From NCBI GenBank assembly GCA_034658635.1, contig JAYEFL010000023.1:1-5673 (forward strand): DNA of 5,673 nucleotides, written 5' to 3'. The notes below the pieces were generated by a model. It was not told the DNA's origin. It saw nothing but the letters and a program-made list of their open reading frames with translations, and did no database searches. The position numbers and the translations under genes are program-made. Below, one piece after another: positions 1-4,898 of the stretch. How positions within the stretch are numbered: the stretch's first letter is position 1; the number at the start of each line of letters is the position of its first letter. Source of the stretch: JABHCC01 sp034658635. GTDB taxonomy: Bacteria; Bacteroidota; Bacteroidia; Bacteroidales; UBA12481.

Positions 1-77
1 ACTGAGGGCCGGGCGCCGGCTGGGGTGTGGGCGTGGGGGGGGGGGGGGGGGGCGGGGGGGGGGGGGGGGGCGGGGGC
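1..77. other. G-rich low-complexity stretch, possible contig-end artefact
   Basis: No gene is visible here. Bases 35-76 are almost pure G: 18 G, one C, 17 G, one C, five G, then C at 77. Bases 8-20 contain a short GC-only inverted repeat (GCCGG, loop GCG, CCGGC). If real, the plus strand could form G-quadruplexes. Runs this long are unlike the roughly 40% GC sequence that follows, and they resemble poly-G read tails or a badly resolved repeat at a contig end, so the base calls should not be trusted. Confidence 0.6.
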
Positions 78-126
78 GTCTTTCGTCTTTCGTCTTTAGT
101 CTTTCGTCTTTTGTCTTTTGTCTTTC
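78..126. repeat. 7-mer tandem array, seven units of GTCTTTN
   Basis: Seven head-to-tail heptamers of the form GTCTTTN fill exactly 49 bases with no gap. The first six bases are invariant in every unit and only the seventh varies, in the order C, C, A, C, T, T, C. The array ends 8 bases from the stop codon of the CotH-family gene, so on that gene's sense strand it reads as NAAAGAC units just after the stop. It has no spacers and no dyad symmetry, so it is neither a CRISPR nor a hairpin terminator. Its function is unknown. Confidence 0.9.
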
Positions 127-134
127 GGAAGTTA

Positions 135-1991
135 TTAGTGCGATTTGATTACTTGAAAACTTGCCTGGTATACATTTGAATATATTCTTACCAGGAAAAA
201 TCCTGCTGGGAGATTTTCTACCTGAAATTGCACCCGGGATTGCCCTTCTGACTCTTTTTCCATTATTATCTTACCTTGATATGAAAGAAGTTGCACGGTC
301 CAATTTGATTGAATGAAGACATCTGATTCAATAGTGAAAATACTCTGAACTGGATTTGGGTAAAGGTTCCAATGTAGTTTGGCATCAAATACTCCCATCT
401 CGTTGTCATCATCTGGCCAACTGAAAAATTCCTTTAATTGCTGATCAAAAATTCTGGGTCGCTCCAATAAAAAAGAAATCATTTCATTGATATTATTTTC
501 CCATTTGGTTTTACTTGATGGGTTCTTCCAACGCTGAATTTGCGCCTCCAATCCTGGCTCATACTCTTCAATAAAAGACGCAAGCAAGGGGCCAATTCGA
601 TCCAGGATAAATAATTGATCTCTCATTCGTATCCATTCGTTCCGTAGCAGATCAACAAAGTCATCATTTTGGATCAGGGCATTAAAAATAGTCCCTAATG
701 GAGTTCCCGAATCCACCAGCATAGCTATTGACTTTTCCTTGGTTCTCCCCAATCCGGCATCCAGATCATACAGGATCCACTTCCATTTCCCTTCTTCACT
801 TCTTGGTTTCCAGGCTTTACTATTGTTATGCGGCCAATCCAGATTTGCCAGAAAAAGTTCCAACAGGATATACCGGGCATAATTGGGAACATCCAGCCAT
901 TCTTCAATCTGCTGATAAATAATATCGTCACCCAAATACTGATATCGGCAAAATTGCAATATTCTATCGAATTCTTCTATTCTGTCAACGGTTGGTTCAA
1001 TAAGTAGAATCTCGTCAACCGGCATATCATAATGAGACGACAGATAATATTCATCGGCGCGTTCTTTGATGGCTACCATTCCCCAGTTTTCACCGTTGAT
1101 GAATAGCTGTGCAGGGCGGCTCAATTGCACATCCATATCCGGATAGAAGAATCCAATTAGCTTTTGAAGGTATTCATCCTGGAAAACGGTGTTTCTTTCA
1201 TGCCAGTGACTCATACTTGAGCGCAGGATGATTCTTTTAAATTCTTGAGGTGCATTTTCCCCAAAGAAAGGATAAGTAAAAAAAACTTTCCCATAGTTTC
1301 TACGGGCATAAACCCGCAATGACTTTTGTGGCCAGATTCTAGTAGCTCCACCATGAATTCGTATCCCTACCTCCTGAGTAAAACCCAGGCTTCCATCAGG
1401 TTGAAAATAATGGATGGACGCGGGTCTCTCCCACATGTCTCCTCTCATACAAAAATTCCCGCTATTGTAGGGGTTTTCCGAATCGTAATTGATTCCGGGT
1501 ACATAAATCCCTATCTCCTGATCGAATAAGTTGGCACTATCGGTAGTTATTGCAACAATGGGCAATTTGCTGGAATTCGGCGAAATCTGATAGACCAAAG
1601 TCAACATTTCTGTAACTGCCCTTCCCTCCTCAAATCCACGCACTTTCAGCACCCGGAGTTTATCAATTTCATTTAATGGAGGCCGCCACCCAAACTCCCT
1701 GTTTCGCCAATGATTATTGTGGTATTCAATGGCATTCGTAGGAATTAAACAGTAATTATTTTCAGGGATAAGAAATCCGACAGCAAGTGAATCTGGCAAT
1801 AATGCACTAAAAGGTCCAGGTGTATTACCACCAAGGGTATATCTTAACTCTGCCTCACAATCGATTTTCAAGAAAAAAGGAGAATCATATCGACCAGAAG
1901 GATGAGAAACCGAAATATCCTGTCCCGTAACAAGATTAGATCTAACAAACAGGAATCCAAGCAAAAGATAATAGGTTAATATAGGTTTCAT
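135..1991 (-). CDS. Secreted CotH-kinase family protein with type IX sorting domain
   Basis: This 618-residue protein starts with a type I signal peptide (hydrophobic core 5-20, likely cleavage near VTG/Q at 23-24). Residues about 28-135 resemble a chitobiase/hexosaminidase C-terminal-like beta domain (SGRYDSPFFLKI, then ELRYTLGGNTPG). Residues about 143-420 form the CotH core, with LPIVAITTD (143-151), VGIRIHGGATR (208-218), FINGENWGMVAIKE (297-310), LDWPHNN (384-390) and YDLDAGLG (408-415). In the CotH family, Asp residues of the last two motifs are thought to correspond to catalytic and metal-binding positions of this atypical kinase fold. Residues about 541-618 are a type A type IX (Por) sorting domain (LYPNP at 543-547, LPAGFFLVRIYS at 594-605), so the protein is probably exported to the cell surface or medium. 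B. subtilis CotH phosphorylates spore coat proteins, but the substrate here is unknown. The ATG is supported by a GGAGG site 7 bases upstream. Confidence 0.93.
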   Translation of the reverse strand: MKPILTYYLLLGFLFVRSNLVTGQDISVSHPSGRYDSPFFLKIDCEAELRYTLGGNTPGPFSALLPDSLAVGFLIPENNYCLIPTNAIEYHNNHWRNREFGWRPPLNEIDKLRVLKVRGFEEGRAVTEMLTLVYQISPNSSKLPIVAITTDSANLFDQEIGIYVPGINYDSENPYNSGNFCMRGDMWERPASIHYFQPDGSLGFTQEVGIRIHGGATRIWPQKSLRVYARRNYGKVFFTYPFFGENAPQEFKRIILRSSMSHWHERNTVFQDEYLQKLIGFFYPDMDVQLSRPAQLFINGENWGMVAIKERADEYYLSSHYDMPVDEILLIEPTVDRIEEFDRILQFCRYQYLGDDIIYQQIEEWLDVPNYARYILLELFLANLDWPHNNSKAWKPRSEEGKWKWILYDLDAGLGRTKEKSIAMLVDSGTPLGTIFNALIQNDDFVDLLRNEWIRMRDQLFILDRIGPLLASFIEEYEPGLEAQIQRWKNPSSKTKWENNINEMISFLLERPRIFDQQLKEFFSWPDDDNEMGVFDAKLHWNLYPNPVQSIFTIESDVFIQSNWTVQLLSYQGKIIMEKESEGQSRVQFQVENLPAGFFLVRIYSNVYQASFQVIKSH

Positions 1992-1998
1992 TTCTCAT

Positions 1999-2003
1999 CC
2001 TCC
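1999..2003 (-). promoter_or_regulatory. Shine-Dalgarno site of the CotH-family gene
   Basis: On the minus strand GGAGG lies 7 bases before the ATG. A full Shine-Dalgarno match is uncommon in Bacteroidota, where initiation mostly relies on A-rich leaders, and none of the other genes in this window has one. It fixes the start codon of the CotH-family gene at 1991. Confidence 0.7.
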
Positions 2004-2037
2004 AGAAACAAAAACCGAACCAATTATTTTGAAAGAA

Positions 2038-2055
2038 TCCCTGCTCTTGCAGGGA
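2038..2055 (-). terminator. Possible intrinsic terminator between hicB and the CotH gene
   Basis: A perfect 7-bp stem (TCCCTGC and GCAGGGA) encloses a 4-base loop. On the minus strand it is followed by the pyrimidine-rich TTCTTTC, whereas on the plus strand it is followed by AAAAGG, so it fits termination of leftward transcription coming from hicB. It lies about 100 bases beyond the hicB stop and about 45 bases before the CotH start, so it could instead act in the CotH leader. The T-tract is broken by C, hence moderate confidence. Confidence 0.45.
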
Positions 2056-2120
2056 AAAGGATTTCAGTTATCAGAGCTCAGAAAACTTAATACTTAAGAC
2101 TCATTCCTCATACTTGTACT

Positions 2121-2148
2121 CAAGCCTCAAGCCTGAAGCCTGAAGCCT
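2121..2148. repeat. 7-mer tandem array, four units of NAAGCCT
   Basis: Four contiguous heptamers of the form NAAGCCT, with first bases C, C, G, G and the other six bases identical in all units. The array ends 7 bases from the hicB stop codon. It shares no sequence with the GTCTTTN array but has the same unit length, the same one-variable-position design and the same placement after a minus-strand stop codon. Possible degenerate units lie just to the left (CATACTTGTACT, from about 2109). Confidence 0.75.
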
Positions 2149-2155
2149 TAATAGT

Positions 2156-2560
2156 TTAAAGTAATTGTATTCGAAGCAACTCTCTCCCCAACTGATGAAT
2201 AGCCTTTTCGATTTTTTTTGCCTGGACCAAACTCGGGTGCTTTATCCCCCTTGCGTACTGTCTGAGCAGACTGGGATTAATTCCGGCTCTTTGGGCTATA
2301 ACTGATTGTTTAACCGGCTTGAATAATTGGAAGAAATCTTGGATATCCAAGTGAAAATCAAATATGAAATTAGTCATAAACTTAGTTGGAATTTCCTCCT
2401 TATATAGCTCCATTCCTTCAATATGAAGCGCTATTGCTTCTCTCATATTAACCTCTATTTCGTTCAGATCACTACCGGCAGTGCAGGTGATTGGAAGTTC
2501 TGGAACATAGGCCGAATATCCAGTATCTGTAAGCTCAAGAATCACTATTACTTTATTCAT
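2156..2560 (-). CDS. hicB: HicB-family antitoxin with C-terminal XRE-type HTH
   Basis: This 134-residue protein has the two-part layout of the longer HicB antitoxins. Residues 1-59 match the N-terminal HicB partial RNase H-like fold that binds and blocks the HicA ribonuclease (VIVILELTDTGYSAYVPELP, then NMREAIALHIEGM at 38-50). Residues about 66-82 are the linker seen in this subgroup (FDFHLDIQDFFQLFKP). Residues about 84-130 form an XRE-like helix-turn-helix (SVIAQRAGINPSLLRQYARG, then HPSLVQAKKIEKAIHQLGREL), normally used to bind the operon's own promoter. The usual PELPGC motif reads PELPIT here. It starts one base after the end of a decayed hicA, so the pair once formed a normal hicA-hicB operon. 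With the toxin broken, this is an orphan antitoxin that may persist as a DNA-binding regulator or counter HicA proteins encoded elsewhere; that role is inferred. Confidence 0.93.
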   Translation of the reverse strand: MNKVIVILELTDTGYSAYVPELPITCTAGSDLNEIEVNMREAIALHIEGMELYKEEIPTKFMTNFIFDFHLDIQDFFQLFKPVKQSVIAQRAGINPSLLRQYARGIKHPSLVQAKKIEKAIHQLGRELLRIQLL

Positions 2561-2561
2561 T

Positions 2562-2675
2562 TCAATCTAGCTTTTTTTTTGAATACTATTTAACCAGCCC
2601 CTTCCCGGCTGTTCTACTTCCAACCATAAACCACCCATCTGCTTCAACAATCCTAATTAGTTCTATATATTTCAT
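2562..2675 (-). pseudogene. hicA: Decayed, internally deleted hicA toxin gene
   Basis: Reading left from an ATG at 2675 gives a clear HicA N-terminus, MKYIELIRIVEADGWFMV, matching the family pattern MKxxELIRxLEADGWxxV. HicA toxins (about 60-75 residues) then continue through a catalytic GSH motif. Here the sequence reads GSR and stops at a TAG (2586-2588) after 29 codons. Continuing in the same frame past that stop gives YSKKKLD and a TGA at 2562-2564, which resembles the usual HicA tail (…ILKxAxLD) and sits one base before the hicB ATG, as in an intact operon. So both gene ends look preserved, but roughly 25-35 residues, including the catalytic His region, are missing, and a stop and a nine-A run are present. 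The toxin is very likely inactive. The short ORF could still be translated as a 29-residue peptide. Confidence 0.75.
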
Positions 2676-2677
2676 CC

Positions 2678-2708
2678 CAAAAGTAACGTTTTTGTTATAT
2701 CCATCAAA
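2678..2708 (-). promoter_or_regulatory. Bacteroidetes-type promoter of the hicAB locus
   Basis: On the minus strand TTTG (2708-2705) is followed after exactly 19 bases by TACTTTTG (2685-2678), a full match to the Bacteroidetes -33/-7 consensus TTTG-N19-21-TAnnTTTG. The -7 box ends only two bases before the hicA ATG at 2675, so transcription should begin at or inside the hicA start codon. The mRNA would be leaderless or would lack the complete hicA start and mainly serve hicB. The HicB HTH would be expected to bind near here. Confidence 0.7.
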
Positions 2709-2742
2709 TAGCTCTTTTATGATTAGATGCAAAGGGAGCTGG

Positions 2743-2778
2743 AAGATGGAAAAAAGAATCCAATCTTTTTTCCATCTT
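2743..2778. repeat. Long hairpin in the divergent intergenic region
   Basis: A perfect 15-bp inverted repeat (AAGATGGAAAAAAGA and its complement) encloses a 6-base loop ATCCAA. It lies between the leftward hicAB promoter and the rightward membrane-protein promoter, downstream of no visible gene, so it is not an obvious terminator. It could be a leftover terminator of a lost gene, a transcription insulator, an operator-like dyad, or part of a small mobile repeat. The rest of 2709-2828 holds no gene that I can support. Confidence 0.6.
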
Positions 2779-2828
2779 TGGGATACAAAAAAAGAAGAAA
2801 TGAACCGAACATGACAAAAGGAAAACTA

Positions 2829-2858
2829 TTTTGACGCACACGCGGATGATTATTTTTG
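2829..2858 (+). promoter_or_regulatory. Probable promoter of the 114-residue membrane protein
   Basis: TATTTTTG (2851-2858) matches the Bacteroidetes -7 consensus TAnnTTTG. A TTTTG (2829-2833) upstream could be the -33 element, but the spacer is 17 bases, shorter than the usual 19-21. The -7 box ends 41 bases before the ATG at 2900, giving a plausible short A/T-rich leader. The element is good at -7 and weak at -33. Confidence 0.45.
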
Positions 2859-2899
2859 TTATGTGAGCTACATGCGACAATTTAAAAAAATATAAACGG

Positions 2900-3244
2900 A
2901 TGAAAACAAAACGGACCAATCGCTGGGTATTTATTCCGGTAATTTTAAGCTTCCTGATAATGGCAGCTCACTTTTCACGTAATGATCAGACTTTGTTGAT
3001 GATAGTATCTGCCTTACTACCATTTATGCTTATTATAAACGCCTTATGGGCTCGCTTGGTTTTGCAGGTCGCACTGGTATTGGGTGCCCTGGAGTGGGTC
3101 TGGTCTACGCTAGATTTAATTGAGATACGAAAAGGCATTGGGGAAGATTGGCAACAACTGGCAATAATTTTATTTATTGTTGCAGCTTTTACTCTTGTTT
3201 CGGGATTATTACTTTATTTAGTAAGGCCAATTGAAAATAAATAG
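2900..3244 (+). CDS. Small four-helix membrane protein, uncharacterised
   Basis: This 114-residue protein begins with a basic segment (MKTKRTNR) and has four predicted membrane helices at about 9-24, 31-49, 53-70 and 85-107, with a short charged loop (DLIEIRKGIGEDWQQ, 72-86) between helices three and four. The pattern ALEWVWSTLDLIEIRKGIGEDWQQLAI resembles widespread small hypothetical inner-membrane proteins whose function I cannot name. No catalytic or metal-binding motif is visible. It is probably a single-gene transcript: there is a promoter-like element 41 bases upstream, and a perfect palindrome overlaps the stop codon. The upstream sequence is A-rich without a Shine-Dalgarno match, normal for Bacteroidota. 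It could be an accessory or assembly subunit, but nothing in the context shows this. Confidence 0.75.
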   Translation: MKTKRTNRWVFIPVILSFLIMAAHFSRNDQTLLMIVSALLPFMLIINALWARLVLQVALVLGALEWVWSTLDLIEIRKGIGEDWQQLAIILFIVAAFTLVSGLLLYLVRPIENK

Positions 3245-3268
3245 CATGGCAGCATGCTGCCATGCTAT
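3241..3268. terminator. Perfect 28-bp palindrome overlapping the stop codon, terminator-like
   Basis: ATAGCATGGCAGCA (3241-3254) is followed at once by its exact reverse complement (3255-3268), giving a perfect 28-base palindrome; with a CATG loop the stem is 12 bp. The TAG stop of the membrane-protein gene (3242-3244) lies inside the left arm. It is the only obvious 3'-end structure for that gene, but no U-tract follows on the plus strand (CGTTAAAATG). It may act as a 3' mRNA-stabilising hairpin or a rho-type site rather than a classical intrinsic terminator. Confidence 0.6.
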
Positions 3269-3305
3269 CGTTAAAATGCACCCACCCTTTTGACCTGCTA
3301 ATTAA

Positions 3306-3338
3306 TTTTGCACATCTCCTTTAGAAGTCATACATTTG
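3306..3338 (+). promoter_or_regulatory. Bacteroidetes-type promoter of the membrane/winged-helix pair
   Basis: TTTTG (3306-3310), a 20-base spacer, and TACATTTG (3331-3338) match the Bacteroidetes -33 and -7 elements exactly with ideal spacing. Transcription would start near 3343, giving a leader of about 27 bases to the ATG at 3370 or about 39 to the ATG at 3382. This is the cleanest plus-strand promoter in the window and probably drives both following genes. Confidence 0.75.
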
Positions 3339-3369
3339 TATAGTTCAGTTTTTTTGAAGTTTATAATTA

Positions 3370-4161
3370 ATGAATTATATAATGAGTAATACACCGAAAC
3401 TAAAACCAACCAACTGGATTAGTATAATTATATATAGTACTCTGACATTCGCCATTATTATTACGGGTTTCACAATAATGAGGGCTTATCTTTCTGAGCC
3501 TGATGCAAATAAAGTCTCTGGTGTTGTATATATGGTTTTTTCACTTATAGTGATTATCGGATTTTTGAAAAATAAGGTCTCAGCTCTTATTCCGGTAATT
3601 CTGCTTAATATGTCAATAGCACTGAGCTTTTTCACAGATATGGAAAAAGCCATGATCATCCCGAATGTTCTGATCGTTGTGTTCTGCGGATATGTTTTCT
3701 ACTTCGACTTTAAACACTCATCGCTTAAAAGAAAAATTCTCGAATTAGCTGCCCGCCCTGTTGATGATTCTCAAAACGGTTTTACTGGTCGTCCGTATCC
3801 GGCAGGAAAAATTGCTTGTTCAAAAGGAGAACTGCATGGCTTTTCAGAGTTGCTTAAAAAACTTGTTATTGCTGTGCCCATAGATGAAGAGAATGGGATT
3901 GCTCTATCATTACCTGATGACTGGTTCAAACGATTGTACAATACATTTGGTCATTATACTGATGATACCAGAGTAACTATTCAATATAATGGAGATGTAT
4001 CAGTGCACATATCTAAATATGACTACAAAAAGTATAAAGATGAGCTAACATTTGATCAGTTATGTGATTCCATGGGGGCAATGTTCATTCAATATTTTGA
4101 GCTGTTTAAGAATGGTGAAGGAGATCAGCTAATGGGCAGTTTAAATAGAAATGATTATTAG
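3370..4161 (+). CDS. Four-helix membrane protein with cytoplasmic C-terminal domain
   Basis: A 263-residue protein of unknown function. Four predicted transmembrane helices occupy about 16-38, 49-66, 69-89 and 95-112, followed by a basic stretch (KHSSLKRK, 115-122) that should be cytoplasmic by the positive-inside rule. Residues about 125-263 form a soluble domain with notable segments ARPVDDSQNGFTGRPYPAGK (128-147), ALSLPDDWFKRLYN (178-191) and FDQLCDSMGAMFIQYFELF (228-246). I recognise no catalytic motif and no named family, though the NGFTGRPYPAGK segment looks like a conserved element. The first ATG (3370) is used here; a second in-frame ATG at 3382 (MSNTP) is equally possible. The next gene overlaps its end or follows within a few bases, so the two are almost certainly co-transcribed and translationally coupled. 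The pair suggests a membrane sensor or anchor with a DNA-binding partner, which is inference. Confidence 0.8.
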   Translation: MNYIMSNTPKLKPTNWISIIIYSTLTFAIIITGFTIMRAYLSEPDANKVSGVVYMVFSLIVIIGFLKNKVSALIPVILLNMSIALSFFTDMEKAMIIPNVLIVVFCGYVFYFDFKHSSLKRKILELAARPVDDSQNGFTGRPYPAGKIACSKGELHGFSELLKKLVIAVPIDEENGIALSLPDDWFKRLYNTFGHYTDDTRVTIQYNGDVSVHISKYDYKKYKDELTFDQLCDSMGAMFIQYFELFKNGEGDQLMGSLNRNDY

Positions 4162-4786
4162 TGGGATTATGAATATGGATTTTAACTCAGCAGCAAAATT
4201 CGGATCATATATTTCAAAAGATTACGCCAAAGACATGTTCAGACTTCTGGGTTCTTATCGAAATCTCTCTGCATCTGAAGCCGCATCAAGGCTTAACCTG
4301 CATATTAAAACAGTTCAGGATTTTCTGGAAGCAATGACCTCACTCGATATTCTGAGTAAAGAAGAAGTATTTGAGAAAAAGCGTCCCTATTACAGATATA
4401 CTCTCAAAAAGAACAACATAAGAATTGATCTTGAACTATTTTCTCAAGAATCACATATCCAGCCAGATTCAGCTTTGTTAAAAATGATCAGGGAGAGGAA
4501 AAATGCCAATGTTCGCTTTACAACATCAAGAAGTAATAACTATCTAAGTTCGGTGGTTATCTGGATAGGTGAAGGCAGAGGCCAGAATGAACGAAAAATA
4601 AATCTCACCACCGCCCAGGGTAAATTTCTGTACAATCTTCCATTCCCGAATGCTGATTATCTCAGTATTGCTTCAATTATGAAAAAAGCTGGAGTTGATG
4701 AAGATTATAAATCTGAGATAATGGATATTGTTGGTCTTTTATTGGAGCGTGGTGTTTTGGAATCGGTGGGCTCGCGGACTCGGTGA
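4151..4786 (+). CDS. Winged-helix DNA-binding protein, probable transcriptional regulator
   Basis: Up to 211 residues. Residues about 26-90 look like an ArsR/TrmB-style winged helix: a helix at AKDMFRLLGSY (26-36), then SASEAASRLNL (40-50), a recognition-type helix HIKTVQDFLEAMTSLDIL (51-68) and a beta wing with a basic turn (EKKRPYYRYTLKK, 75-87). A second winged-helix-like segment is suggested at about 152-204 (LTTAQGKFLYNLP, LSIASIMKKAGV, SEIMDIVGLLLERGVLE). The ligand and target are unknown. The start is uncertain: ATG 4151 overlaps the upstream gene by 11 bases, ATG 4169 leaves a 7-base gap preceded by GTGGGATT, and ATG 4175 is a third choice; 4169 or 4175 fits the domain boundary best. 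The last seven codons (SVGSRTR) and the TGA stop lie inside the following octamer array, so the native C-terminus has been overwritten or extended by repeat sequence. Confidence 0.8.
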   Translation: MIISGIMNMDFNSAAKFGSYISKDYAKDMFRLLGSYRNLSASEAASRLNLHIKTVQDFLEAMTSLDILSKEEVFEKKRPYYRYTLKKNNIRIDLELFSQESHIQPDSALLKMIRERKNANVRFTTSRSNNYLSSVVIWIGEGRGQNERKINLTTAQGKFLYNLPFPNADYLSIASIMKKAGVDEDYKSEIMDIVGLLLERGVLESVGSRTR

Positions 4787-4884
4787 CTCGGTTATTCGGT
4801 TATTCGGTTATTCGGTTATTCGGTGACTCGGTTATTCGGTTATTCGGTGACTCGGTTATTCGGTTATTCGGTTATTCGGTTATT
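4764..4884. repeat. 8-mer tandem array with two interleaved unit types
   Basis: Thirteen exact contiguous octamers fill 4781-4884, preceded by degenerate units from 4764 (CGGTGGGCT, CGCGGACT). Two unit types occur: CGGTTATT (call it T) and CGGTGACT (call it D), in the order D TTTT D TT D TTTT. The types differ at two linked positions with no mixed forms, suggesting expansion of multi-unit blocks rather than random point change. The array overlaps the 3' end of the winged-helix gene, supplies its TGA at 4784-4786, and ends 14 bases from the stop of the convergent FISUMP gene, so it fills nearly all of the 112-base convergent gap. There are no spacers or dyad arms, so it is neither a CRISPR nor a hairpin terminator. 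Confidence 0.92.
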
Positions 4885-4898
4885 GTTATGATTATTTA

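Noticed and set aside
8..20. GC-rich hairpin as a terminator
   Set aside because: It has a 5-bp stem, no T-tract, and lies in sequence whose base calls are doubtful.
725..1529. Open frames inside the CotH gene (725-931 minus, 728-922 plus, 1326-1529 plus)
   Set aside because: They lie wholly within a well-supported gene in other frames and show no domain pattern or start context.
2082..2089. Promoter for the CotH gene (TAAGTTTT on the minus strand)
   Set aside because: It deviates from TAnnTTTG at the last base and I found no -33 element at the right distance; no clear promoter is visible between 1992 and 2155.
2704..2919. Minus-strand open frame of 71 codons across the divergent intergenic region
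   Set aside because: Its composition is Phe/Ile/Val rich from A/T tracts, it runs through the 15-bp-stem hairpin and over the start of the membrane-protein gene, and it shows no family pattern or ribosome binding site.
4764..4884. CRISPR array
   Set aside because: The 8-bp units are directly contiguous with no spacers and no cas genes are present.
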